Shown one piece after another: positions 46,761 through 54,590 of a stretch of DNA of 64,000 bases. Both the position numbers and the translations under genes were made by a program. The DNA is taken from positions 5,358,978-5,422,977 of the forward strand of contig NZ_OZ245757.1 of the NCBI RefSeq assembly GCF_965227505.1, read 5' to 3'. This DNA is from Pelagibius sp965227505. Lineage in GTDB: Bacteria; Pseudomonadota; Alphaproteobacteria; Kiloniellales; Kiloniellaceae. The notes under the pieces were generated by a model. That model did not search any database and was not told where the DNA came from. It saw nothing but the letters and a program-made list of their open reading frames with translations. Position 1 is the stretch's first letter. Every line of letters starts with the position of its first letter.

Positions 46761-46949
46761 ATGCCCCTGATCGACAAGGTTCTGGCCGTGCTCTCCATGG
46801 CGCTTTTCATTGCCTTCCTGGGCATCCTCGTCTGGTGGGTCCGGGAACCGGATCTGATCATCGTGGTCGCCGTCGTTTCCGCCATGGCCGTCTATGACTT
46901 CTGGAAGGGCGCCGGGCACGGCGAAACCATCCGGATGCACAGGGACTGA
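46761..46949 (+). CDS. Small membrane protein
   Basis: A 62-residue protein with two hydrophobic helices (VLAVLSMALFIAFLGILVWW and LIIVVAVVSAMAVYDFW). The gene ATG is preceded by AGGAAAAGGA. It follows the amidase and precedes the phosphotransfer gene. No family recognised. Confidence 0.6.
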   Translation: MPLIDKVLAVLSMALFIAFLGILVWWVREPDLIIVVAVVSAMAVYDFWKGAGHGETIRMHRD

Positions 46950-47014
46950 ACGGCGCTTCACGCGCCCCACGGCTTTCAGGGACGGCGGACGACCAAGCCA
47001 CGGCGGAGACTCCG

Positions 47015-47308
47015 ATGACGCCGGCAGAGATGCGCGCCGCGTTTCAGGCCGACCTGGCGCGGCGTATCGGCATGATGGAGCAGTTGGCCGACCGGCTTGA
47101 AGCCGGGGCGGACTGCCGCACGGAGGTCGTTGCGACCCTGGCCGCTCATCTCCACGACATCAAAGGCACAGGCCGGCCCTTCGGCGTGCCGGAAGCCACT
47201 GAGCTGGCGCGGAACTTCGAGTATAGGTTGAAGTCACCCGGCGGACGGATGGCCCTGGATGCGGCGGCACTGCGTGATTTGCTGCAATCTCTCCGGGCGC
47301 TTTGTTGA
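47015..47308 (+). CDS. Histidine phosphotransfer (HPt)-like protein
   Basis: A 97-residue all-helical protein with the phospho-acceptor motif His47-x2-Lys50-Gly51 (HDIKG) and GVPEATELARNFE, as in stand-alone HPt domains. It lies about 470 nt upstream of an orphan response regulator and could relay phosphate to it. No histidine kinase is in the window. Confidence 0.6.
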   Translation: MTPAEMRAAFQADLARRIGMMEQLADRLEAGADCRTEVVATLAAHLHDIKGTGRPFGVPEATELARNFEYRLKSPGGRMALDAAALRDLLQSLRALC

Positions 47309-47778
47309 CGCGGCAGCGAGGGTTCTTGTCGGGTTCTGGCGCGTTGGCGATGGTTTCGGTGTCTGGCTACCGATCACAATTGCGCGTGTGCCCACAAATG
47401 CGGTGAAAGGGCCTATACGCGACTTGCCTATGACGCTATGATCCAGACGCGGGGTTGATTGCAAGTCGTACTATTTAGGGTGGTAGTTTTGCCAAAATAG
47501 TAATCCTTTTGTTTGTTCTCAGGGGGTTCTCTCAACACTCTCGGGTGTAGCCGCATTTGGAGCCCCACAAGGCAGCTTGGAGCTGCGAAGGACAAGAGGT
47601 CTGGAAGCGCGCGCCGGGTGCGTCCCAAGCAGGGGCGCGTAGGCTGGGCGGAGAATTTGAACCGCTAGGTTTACTCCTTCCTGTTTTCCTGGTGCCGCAT
47701 CGGGTTCGGTGAGGTTTCACGCGCCTGCAATCAGGCTCCGCTAGGTTGAGTTCGTCACGGTCGTGGGAGAGAAGACCG
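47309..47778. promoter_or_regulatory. Upstream region of the LuxR-type regulator with an inverted repeat
   Basis: This 470-nt AT-richer gap contains the inverted repeat TACTATTT-N18-AAATAGTA (arms 47469-47476 and 47495-47502). It lies about 280 nt upstream of the regulator start. It is a candidate operator or long-spaced dimer site. No coding sequence is convincing. Confidence 0.35.
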
Positions 47779-48501
47779 ATGAGAATTGCCCTGGCTGACG
47801 ATCATGAGCTTTTCCGGGCTGGCCTCGGCTCGGCCCTGAAGGATGCCTTCGGTCCTGGCGCCGAGGTTATGGAAGCCTGTGATCGCGACAGTTTAGCGAA
47901 ACTTATTGAGGCAGAGCCTGACCTCGATCTGGTGATCTGCGACCTGCGGATGCCGGGGATGGACGCGCCTGACTGCATTGCCGAACTGGTGCGCCTGAAC
48001 CCTGCGGTGCCTTTTGCCATGGTCTCCGCTTCCGACGACCCGGCGGACGCCTGCACGGCGATCAAGCAGGGTGCCAAGGGCTACATCCTGAAGAGCGACA
48101 GCCTGGCGGTGTTGCAGCACGCCCTGGAGTTGATCTTGGCCGGCGGTACCTATGCGCCGGTGCAGGCCCTTATCTCGGAAGCGCAGGAACCCTGTACGCC
48201 GAGGCGGCCTTTGCCGGCCCTGCCGGCCCTGAGCAACCGTCAGCTGATGATCTTCGAGCGTCTGGCGGACGGAAAGTCCAACAAGATCATCGCGCGCGAA
48301 CTGGGGATAGCGGAAGGCACGGTGAAGGCCCAGCTGCGCACGGTCTTCCGCAAGCTGGGGGTGGCCAACCGGGTACAGGCGGCCCTCGTGGCGGCCGAGG
48401 TTCTCAACGCGGTAACGGTGCCGGCCAAGACGGCCAAGCCGCATGCCTCTGGTGGCAGCACTGTCGAAGAAAACGTCTATCCCTTTCCAAGTCAGGCCTG
48501 A
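47779..48501 (+). CDS. LuxR/NarL-type response regulator
   Basis: A 240-residue two-domain regulator. The receiver domain has acidic residues at 7-8 (ADDH), phospho-acceptor Asp55 (VICDLRMPG) and Lys in GYILKSD. The C-terminal LuxR helix-turn-helix reads LSNRQLMIFERLADGKSNKI. A Pro-rich linker joins them. ATG at 47779 begins the receiver directly; an upstream in-frame extension is unlikely. Position upstream of the amyloid genes suggests it controls matrix production. Confidence 0.88.
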   Translation: MRIALADDHELFRAGLGSALKDAFGPGAEVMEACDRDSLAKLIEAEPDLDLVICDLRMPGMDAPDCIAELVRLNPAVPFAMVSASDDPADACTAIKQGAKGYILKSDSLAVLQHALELILAGGTYAPVQALISEAQEPCTPRRPLPALPALSNRQLMIFERLADGKSNKIIARELGIAEGTVKAQLRTVFRKLGVANRVQAALVAAEVLNAVTVPAKTAKPHASGGSTVEENVYPFPSQA

Positions 48502-48568
48502 GCCGCCGCTCCCGCAGCGCCCCGGGCCCCTTTTGCCGGCAGCGCCGGGCACAGCCTGATGGCCTGTC

Positions 48569-48616
48569 GACCCGGCGGCGCATGGACCCGGCGGCGCATC
48601 GACCCGGCGGCGGCTG
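48569..48616. repeat. Three 16-bp tandem repeats upstream of a sigma-54 promoter
   Basis: GACCCGGCGGCGCATG occurs at 48569-48584, then with C at the last base, then with a variant 3' end (48601-48616). The array ends 30 nt upstream of the -24 element. It may be a protein-binding array or only a tandem expansion. Confidence 0.85.
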
Positions 48617-48645
48617 AGCCCTGCGGGCAAAAAACCTACCTGCAA

Positions 48646-48661
48646 TGGCATGTCGCTTGCT
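48646..48661 (+). promoter_or_regulatory. Sigma-54 (-24/-12) promoter of the small secreted-protein gene
   Basis: TGGCATG-N4-TTGCT matches the sigma-54 consensus TGGCACG-N4-TTGCW with one change and keeps GG-N10-GC spacing. Transcription should start near 48673, about 60 nt before the gene at 48736. The same sequence, differing only in the N4 region, recurs before the amyloid gene. Confidence 0.75.
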
Positions 48662-48735
48662 TAACCTTTGGGCGAGTGGCTGAAGTGGCGGTGTAGTGCT
48701 CGACACCGGTCGCTCGTACCTGGGCGGGGGAAGCG

Positions 48736-49047
48736 ATGAACACAAAGGTTGTTGGGTCGCTCCTTGCCTTCAGCGCGGTTGTGCTTTTCTTTGCGGTGAG
48801 GGCGGGATCGGCGGATTTGCCGAATGTGGCCGTAGCGTTTTTGGACGGCGAGACGGCAGCGGTCAGTGATAGCGAACTGGATCGCCAGCAGGCGCGGGGC
48901 CTTGCAGATCAAGGGGTTGAGGCGCCCGGTGCACCAGGCGACTGGGGGGTCATACTCTGGGACGAGCTGAAGTCGCCGAAGCCCGGCACGCCGCGCCCGG
49001 CCCAGCCGGGACAGGGCAGCAGCACAATCTCGACAAGCACGCGGTGA
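48736..49047 (+). CDS. Small secreted protein, sigma-54 dependent
   Basis: A 103-residue protein with a signal peptide ending near RAGSA. The mature part contains VSDSELDRQQARG at residues 43-55, resembling double-glycine-type leader motifs, followed by GDWGVILWDEL and a Pro/Ser/Thr-rich tail. It lies between the response regulator and the amyloid gene and shares their sigma-54 promoter type. Function unknown; possible minor matrix component. Confidence 0.65.
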   Translation: MNTKVVGSLLAFSAVVLFFAVRAGSADLPNVAVAFLDGETAAVSDSELDRQQARGLADQGVEAPGAPGDWGVILWDELKSPKPGTPRPAQPGQGSSTISTSTR

Positions 49048-49094
49048 CAGACGGCGTGAAGCCGGACAGGACGCGCTGAGCGGTCCGCGGCCGC

Positions 49095-49129
49095 GTTACA
49101 TCTCTGAACGGTTGTAACGCTTCTGTAAC
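49095..49129. repeat. TGTAAC repeats upstream of the amyloid promoter
   Basis: GTTACA (49095-49100), TGTAAC (49113-49118) and TGTAAC (49124-49129) lie about 300 nt upstream of the -24 element. They form one inverted and one direct repeat and may be a distal regulator site. Confidence 0.4.
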
Positions 49130-49287
49130 ACCGGATGCGCGGATACCGCCGCTGCTGGCCACCGCTGCCCAGTTGCCCGCAATTAAGGGGTAGAGCGGCG
49201 GACTGGCCGCAGTCCAGCTGCAGCCTGGCCCGGGCCTGGGCAGGACCGCAGCGGGTATCTGTTTCGTCAGCCATACAAAGCGTAAAG

Positions 49288-49312
49288 CTGCTGTACGGGG
49301 GCTGTACAGCAG
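49288..49312. promoter_or_regulatory. Candidate activator site (UAS) of the amyloid promoter
   Basis: A perfect inverted repeat, CTGCTGTAC-N7-GTACAGCAG, lies about 95 nt upstream of the sigma-54 -24 element. That is the usual distance for a bacterial enhancer-binding protein. The activator encoded at 56107-57417 is the obvious candidate to bind it. Confidence 0.55.
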
Positions 49313-49405
49313 ACTCCGCACAAGGCCCGTGCTTCGCTTCGTGCCGGCGCCAAGAAGACACCGCAATCCCTTGTAATCCATGGAAATCAGGCTGTGACCC
49401 GCGTG

Positions 49406-49421
49406 TGGCATGGCGGTTGCT
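49406..49421 (+). promoter_or_regulatory. Sigma-54 (-24/-12) promoter of the amyloid gene
   Basis: TGGCATG-N4-TTGCT with GG-N10-GC spacing. Transcription should start near 49432, leaving a leader of about 160 nt before the amyloid ATG. It is nearly identical to the promoter at 48646-48661. Confidence 0.8.
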
Positions 49422-49594
49422 GTGATGGTGAAAGGGGTGCGTGCGATGGACGGACTCCTGACCGGAAGGTCCCGTAGAGGTCGATCCCCGGGGGGAACCC
49501 AGGGAGCAAAGGTCCGTCGGGGTCGGCTTCCGGGTTACCAAGCCCCCAGGGACGGGGGCAGAGGAACCGGGTAAAGCATCAAGAGGAGAAAACC

Positions 49595-52500
49595 ATGAAG
49601 AAGTCTCTCATTGCGGGGGCCTCCGTCTTCGCACTGGTGGCGGGACTGAGCGGAACGGCTTTGGCTGAGGATCCGTTCATCGAGATCGACGAGCTCAATA
49701 CCACCAATTTGGCGGTGAGCCTCAACAGTAAGAGCCAGAACGTCACCAACAACGCGACCGACAACGGCGCCGACGAGAACAACGAAGGCATCGCCGGCGG
49801 TGCGACCGACTCCCTGAACAACAACTTCAAGGACGACACCTTCGAAGATCAGGCGGTCAACCAGAACAACATCAATTCCGGCATCAATTCGGCCCAGCAG
49901 GGCAACAACGCCACCGCCATCGCCCTCGACATGGACGGCGACAACTTCGACCGGGACAACCACGACGCCAACATCGCCGTGTCCGGCAACATCGACACGC
50001 AGAGTGTTTCGAACACCGCAGCTGTCGACGCAGATGACGACCCTGATGCTGACGGAGCCGAAGAGGACGGCATTGCCGGCGAGGCGACGCGCTCGCTGAA
50101 CAACAACTTCGGCGGCGACACCTTTGACAACCAGGTGATGAACCAGAACAACATCAACTCGGGCATCAACTCGGCCCAGCAGGGCGGCAACGCAACGGCC
50201 CTGGCGATTGATCTGGACGGCACACCGCAGAGCTTCCGCGATGAAAGCCACAGCCTCAACCTGGCGATCTCGGGCAACTATCTGACCCAGGACGAGATCA
50301 GCAACTCGGCGACAGTCGATGACCAGAATCCGTCGGACCCTGGCGGTAACGAAAGCAACGATGCCATCGCCAGTGAGATGGTGGACTCGATGCGCAACGA
50401 CTTCGGGAACGACACCTTCAAGAACCAGGTCATCAACCAAAACAACATCAACTCCGGTCTGAACTCGGCCCAGCAGGGTGCCAACACCACCGCGATCGCT
50501 GCGAGCCTGGGTGACAACGAAGCGGCCATCGGCCCGGTGCCGGAGCTGCCTTCCCAGACTGAGGGCAACATCGCCGACGGTATCGACAAGGTGAAGGACG
50601 CCATCGGAGATGCCGTGGAGGACGCCCAGATCGGCGATCCGGCGAACCCGGCTACTGAGTACGGCAAGGAGCGGAACATCGCCAAGTCCCGTTCCAAGGG
50701 CACCCAAAAGGTGACCAACTCGGCGACGGCATCCGGCGATACGGAGACCGGCGGCGAGCAGGATACCGGCATCGGCGCCGACAGCGGAAACTCACTGCAC
50801 AACGCCTTTGGATCCACCACCTTCCAGGAACAGGCGCTGAATCAGAACAATATCAATGCCGGCATCAACTCGGCCCAGCAGGGCGCCAATACAACGGCTA
50901 TCGCGCTGGATACGGACAATGGTGACATCGGCAACATCTTCTTTGGCAGCGATTACAATCTCGCCGTTTCGGACTCGAACCAGACACAAGAGTTCAATAA
51001 CTCGGCGATCGCGGATGATGAAGCCGGCGACGGCGTGGGCGGTTTCGACAACGACGTGCCGGATGAGCCGACGAACACCTTGTTCAACAAGTTCGGTAAC
51101 CAGACCTTCCAAGACCAGGTGATGAACCAGAACAACATCAATGCCGGCATCAACTCGGCCCAACAGGGCATGAACACCACGGCATTGGCGGTCGACAACT
51201 CCAAGAGCGCGTTCGACCACAACACCGCCTATGCCAGCTCGACTGGAAAACAGGACGGTGACAACCTTGCCGATGAGAATCACTTCGGTGACAACGCCTT
51301 CGACAACACCGGACTTGGTGTCGGCGGCAACCCCGAGAACAACAATCTCACCAATGTTTTCGGGAACAACACCTTCCAGAACCAGACCATCAACCAGAAC
51401 AACATCAACGCCGGCATCAACTCGGCCCAGCAGGGTGCCAACACCACTGCCATGGCCGTGGCTGACAACTCCGGTGCGGTCGGTGACATGAACCTGAGCA
51501 AGGCCACCACCAACCTGGATCAGGGTGAGCAGGGCGACCGGCTGACGAACACTGCTGAGGCAAGCGGTGACGACAGCGGCGGCGTCGGCGGTAATCCGGA
51601 CGGCACCGATGCCGTCGGCAAGGACCCGCTGAGCAACCACTTCGGTCGCGAAACCTTTAAGAACCAGACAATCAATCAGAACAACGTCAATGCCGGCATC
51701 AACTCCGTCCAGCAGGGCGGCAATACCACGGCAATGTCGGTGGACCTGGACGGAAGCCTGGTTGACAAGAACTTCGCTTTCGCCAATGGCGACCTGGACT
51801 ACGTTGACTCCGGCGACCTTGACGGTCACACGGTCGACGTTCCTGAGGCGAACCAGTACGTCACCAACAGTGCGACGGTGAACGATGACGGCAACGCCGG
51901 TATCGGTGGTGGTGCCGAGGAGGCGCTGAACAACAACTTCGGGAAGGAGACCTATCAGGAACAGGTCATCAACCAGAACAACATCAACTCCGGCATCAAC
52001 TCCGCGCAGCAGGGCAGCAACACCACCGCCCTGGCGGTCGACATCTCCGGCAGCAAAAGCGACACGAACGTCGCCTTGGCCGGTGCGACCGTTACCCTTG
52101 GTCTTGACGACGACGAGATCGACGGCGTCAAGCTCAGCCCTGCTCAGATGAACCAGGTTGTCACCAATGGCGCTAACGTCAGTCATGATGACAATGCGGG
52201 CGTTGGCGGCGGCGCTACGGAGGCTTTCAACAACAACTTCGGTGCCAACACCTTCCAGGACCAGGTGATCAACCAGAACAACATCAATTCTGGCATCAAC
52301 TCGGCCCAGCAAGGCGCCAATACCGTGGCTGTTGCGGCGGATCTCGGTGGAGACGGTGGTTTCGACCTGAACGTCGCGGTCAGCATGTCTGATCTCAATC
52401 AGACGGTAACCAACACGGCCATGGTCTCCGGCTCCGGCAACCTCGGGGTCGGTGGCGCTCCTGTGAACGCCTTCAACAACAACTTCGGTGACAAGACCTT

Positions 52501-52612
52501 CCAGAACCAGGCGTTGAACCAGAACAACATCAATTCTGGCATCAACTCGGCTCAGCAAGGTGCGAACACCGTCGCCATCTCTGTGGCCGGCGGCGTCGCG
52601 ATCAGCAACTAA
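49595..52612 (+). CDS. Fap-like secreted amyloid protein with ten repeats
   Basis: A 1005-residue protein. The signal peptide ends at TALA before EDPF. The mature chain is acidic, rich in Asn, Gln, Gly and Ala, and appears free of Cys. Ten copies of a core NNNFG-x2-TF-x2-Q-x2-NQNNIN-(S/A)-GINSAQQG-x-NTTA alternate with variable linkers of about 45-95 residues. This repeat-linker design resembles FapC of pseudomonads, which has three repeats. AGGAG lies 7 nt before the ATG. It is the first gene of a four-gene plus-strand operon driven by a sigma-54 promoter. Confidence 0.8.
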   Translation: MKKSLIAGASVFALVAGLSGTALAEDPFIEIDELNTTNLAVSLNSKSQNVTNNATDNGADENNEGIAGGATDSLNNNFKDDTFEDQAVNQNNINSGINSAQQGNNATAIALDMDGDNFDRDNHDANIAVSGNIDTQSVSNTAAVDADDDPDADGAEEDGIAGEATRSLNNNFGGDTFDNQVMNQNNINSGINSAQQGGNATALAIDLDGTPQSFRDESHSLNLAISGNYLTQDEISNSATVDDQNPSDPGGNESNDAIASEMVDSMRNDFGNDTFKNQVINQNNINSGLNSAQQGANTTAIAASLGDNEAAIGPVPELPSQTEGNIADGIDKVKDAIGDAVEDAQIGDPANPATEYGKERNIAKSRSKGTQKVTNSATASGDTETGGEQDTGIGADSGNSLHNAFGSTTFQEQALNQNNINAGINSAQQGANTTAIALDTDNGDIGNIFFGSDYNLAVSDSNQTQEFNNSAIADDEAGDGVGGFDNDVPDEPTNTLFNKFGNQTFQDQVMNQNNINAGINSAQQGMNTTALAVDNSKSAFDHNTAYASSTGKQDGDNLADENHFGDNAFDNTGLGVGGNPENNNLTNVFGNNTFQNQTINQNNINAGINSAQQGANTTAMAVADNSGAVGDMNLSKATTNLDQGEQGDRLTNTAEASGDDSGGVGGNPDGTDAVGKDPLSNHFGRETFKNQTINQNNVNAGINSVQQGGNTTAMSVDLDGSLVDKNFAFANGDLDYVDSGDLDGHTVDVPEANQYVTNSATVNDDGNAGIGGGAEEALNNNFGKETYQEQVINQNNINSGINSAQQGSNTTALAVDISGSKSDTNVALAGATVTLGLDDDEIDGVKLSPAQMNQVVTNGANVSHDDNAGVGGGATEAFNNNFGANTFQDQVINQNNINSGINSAQQGANTVAVAADLGGDGGFDLNVAVSMSDLNQTVTNTAMVSGSGNLGVGGAPVNAFNNNFGDKTFQNQALNQNNINSGINSAQQGANTVAISVAGGVAISN
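49811..52588 (+). repeat. Ten imperfect amyloid-type repeat units
   Basis: The motif NQNNIN begins at residues 89, 183, 281, 416, 511, 600, 694, 793, 893 and 975 (NQNNVN in the seventh). Spacing is 82-135 residues. Core codons are well conserved, so about 100-bp DNA repeats result. Units 4-7 share INAGINS where most others have INSGINS, which hints at local duplication. Confidence 0.9.
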
Positions 52613-52652
52613 GTCGATGGTTCTGTTCTGCTGCTAAGCGGAACTGACCGGA

Positions 52653-52676
52653 CCGGTGGGGCTTCGGCCCCACCGG
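52653..52676 (+). promoter_or_regulatory. UUCG-loop hairpin after the amyloid gene
   Basis: Perfect 10-bp arms CCGGTGGGGC and GCCCCACCGG close a TTCG tetraloop. GACCGG and CCGGTC flanks can extend the stem. It lies 40 nt after the amyloid stop and 50 nt before the next gene, with no T-run. Likely an mRNA-stabilising or partial-termination element that favours the major subunit. Confidence 0.75.
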
Positions 52677-52726
52677 ATCCCGGTCAAGAGGTCAGAGATC
52701 AATCGCAATGCTCGGGAGGCGTTGCT

Positions 52727-53101
52727 ATGAAGTTCAGAAACCGAATTCTCGCCCTGGCCGCCGCCTTTGTCGGCGCAGGGTTCGCCGCCGGAGCCACCCC
52801 GGCGATGGCGGAAGATGCTTTTGCCGATTGGGGGGTCGTGGCACCGCAGATCCTTGCAGAGGAGCGGGGCACCGCCAACGAAGTCGATGACAGGGCCCTG
52901 GCGAAGGCCATGGGCAACCAGACGCAACATGTCACCATCAACGGACAAGTCCTTGCGCCCGGCGGCACCATCGATATGGGGGACGACGTCTTCAAAGGTC
53001 AGGTGATGTCGCTCAACATCATCAACTCGGGCCACAACAACGTCTACCAGGCCCAGAACGTGATTGCTGTCACCGTTGTTGACAGCAACATCAACCAATG
53101 A
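52727..53101 (+). CDS. Fap-like minor subunit or nucleator with one repeat
   Basis: A 124-residue protein with a signal peptide ending near PAMA. Residues 88-119 (FKGQVMSLNIINSGHNNVYQ, then AQNVIAVTVVD) align with the repeat core of the large amyloid protein (FKNQVINQNNINSGLNSAQQ). It therefore carries one degenerate repeat, as expected for a FapB-type nucleator or cap. VDDRALAKAMG lies before the repeat. Its stop overlaps the peptidase gene (ATGA). Confidence 0.65.
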   Translation: MKFRNRILALAAAFVGAGFAAGATPAMAEDAFADWGVVAPQILAEERGTANEVDDRALAKAMGNQTQHVTINGQVLAPGGTIDMGDDVFKGQVMSLNIINSGHNNVYQAQNVIAVTVVDSNINQ

Positions 53102-53844
53102 CGGGTTGTGCATCAGTGCTGCAGTTCCGCCCGCGGGCAGCAAGGCGCCTGGCGTTGTTTGCCGCTGCGCTGGCGATAGGGGCCGCGGCCGTGCTCGGGT
53201 CACCGGTGGAGGCGGCGGACACCCGCTTTGTGTCCGCCGGCGGCATGGCCTTCAATCTGAAGGTCAAGAGCGTGAAGGAGCGCAAGTGGGAATCCGTCGT
53301 CCGGCAGGAGCGTGACTTCTCCTGTGGTTCGGCAGCGGTGGCCACCTTGCTGACCTATCACTACGACCGGCCGACGGAAGAGGTCGAGGTCTTCGAATCC
53401 ATGTTCGCTGTTGGCGACCGGCAGAAGATCATGGCGCAAGGCTTCTCTCTGCTCGACATGAAGCGCTTTCTCGATGCCCGCGGCTACTCAGCCGACGGGT
53501 TTCGCGTCTCTATGGACAAGCTGATGGAGGTCGGCGTGCCGGCCATCGTTCTGCTTGATCTGCGGGGCTACAAGCACTTCGTCGTCGTGAAGGGTGTGAC
53601 CCCGCATCACGTTCTGGTCGGCGATCCCTCGCGCGGTATCCAGCGGTACAAGCGCAAGGAGTTCGAAAAACTGTTGGCCAACGACATCGTCTTCGTCGTC
53701 CGCACCCAGGTGGAGGTGGCGAAAGCCAACTTCAATCTGGTGGACGAGTGGGGCGCGCATCCGCAGGCCCCCTTGGGCCCGGCGGTGAGCTCGAGCAACC
53801 TGGCCAACATCACGATCTATCTGCCGGGCGCAGGAACCCGGTAA
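53098..53844 (+). CDS. C39-family peptidase (FapD-like)
   Basis: A 248-residue protein. A signal or membrane anchor (residues 17-40) precedes a C39 cysteine-peptidase domain. Catalytic positions are Gln70, Cys76 (DFSCGSAA), His160 (YKHFVVV) and Asp176 (LVGDPSRG). C39 domains usually sit on ABC exporters and cut after Gly-Gly leaders; stand-alone periplasmic forms occur in Fap operons as FapD. The gene overlaps the upstream one by 4 nt. Confidence 0.82.
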   Translation: MTGCASVLQFRPRAARRLALFAAALAIGAAAVLGSPVEAADTRFVSAGGMAFNLKVKSVKERKWESVVRQERDFSCGSAAVATLLTYHYDRPTEEVEVFESMFAVGDRQKIMAQGFSLLDMKRFLDARGYSADGFRVSMDKLMEVGVPAIVLLDLRGYKHFVVVKGVTPHHVLVGDPSRGIQRYKRKEFEKLLANDIVFVVRTQVEVAKANFNLVDEWGAHPQAPLGPAVSSSNLANITIYLPGAGTR

Positions 53845-53856
53845 GGGAGCAGTCCG

Positions 53857-54480
53857 ATGACGAGACTCATTGCTCTACAGTTGTTGAAGGGGTTCGATGA
53901 AGCCGTTCGGCGTGCTTTGCGGAATCTATTGGCTGTTGTGGGCATCGCGCTGGCAGTGGCCGCCTGTTCAGGCACCGAAGTGATCACGCAGACGGGCAGA
54001 TCTTTCGACGAGGGCGGAAATGTCTTGATGGCCATGGCCACGGGCCGGTCCATCGACCCGCACGAGGTGGTTGAAGAGGAGATTCTGGAGGAACAGCGCG
54101 GCGGCTTCATCACCGCGGGCGGTCTCAGGGTCGACTTCGGTTTCGAGTTCACCACCCTGGTGAATGGAACACCCCAGCTCACGTCCGTTCTGTCTCTGAA
54201 TGACATTGTCAGCGGCAACGGACTGTTGCCGAACACCAACAGCATTTCAGTGTCCGGAGGCTCGAATGGTGCCACCGACATCATTCACTCGATCGGTTCC
54301 GACGGTATCGCCTCGACCATCATCAACTCCCAGGACAACCTCAACATCGACAACATTTCGACACTGGCGATCGATATCATCGATCTCCGCAGCGTCCACA
54401 AAGGCGGCCGGGCCCTCGGCAACGGCCGGCGCATGCCCATGGAGATGCAACAGGCCCTCATCCGTGGCCTCTCAAGGTGA
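53857..54480 (+). CDS. Lipoprotein-like protein with double-glycine leader motif
   Basis: A 207-residue protein. The N-terminal segment ends in a lipobox-like VAAC (Cys37). Residues 72-83 (VEEEILEEQRGG) resemble the Gly-Gly leader peptides cut by C39 peptidases. The mature-like part begins FITAGGLRVDFGFEF and contains IINSQDNLNIDNISTLAIDI, a beta-strand-rich motif. It starts 12 nt after the C39 peptidase gene and could be its substrate. It may correspond to FapE; I am not sure. Confidence 0.6.
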   Translation: MTRLIALQLLKGFDEAVRRALRNLLAVVGIALAVAACSGTEVITQTGRSFDEGGNVLMAMATGRSIDPHEVVEEEILEEQRGGFITAGGLRVDFGFEFTTLVNGTPQLTSVLSLNDIVSGNGLLPNTNSISVSGGSNGATDIIHSIGSDGIASTIINSQDNLNIDNISTLAIDIIDLRSVHKGGRALGNGRRMPMEMQQALIRGLSR

Positions 54481-54532
54481 GGTCCTCAGGAAAGCTATGA
54501 CTTGCTGATTCTTTAGAGTCTATTTCACAGCG

Positions 54533-54563
54533 AAAAGGGGAGCCTTGGGCTCCCCTTTTTTTT
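54533..54563. terminator. Rho-independent terminator of the amyloid operon
   Basis: A 12-bp perfect stem (AAAAGGGGAGCC, 54533-54544) with a 3-nt loop is followed by a run of eight T. It closes the plus-strand amyloid operon 53 nt after its last gene. It faces the convergent FapF-like gene, whose transcripts could also end here. Confidence 0.95.
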
Positions 54564-54590
54564 ATCAGACCCCGCAGGTGGGTCAGCTGA

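Noticed and set aside
49595..52612. Curli (CsgA-type) identity for the repeat protein, or an antisense gene on the other strand.
   Set aside because: The gene set lacks CsgG, CsgE and CsgF homologues, and the partner peptidase and barrel fit Fap better. Antisense frames mirror the repeats.
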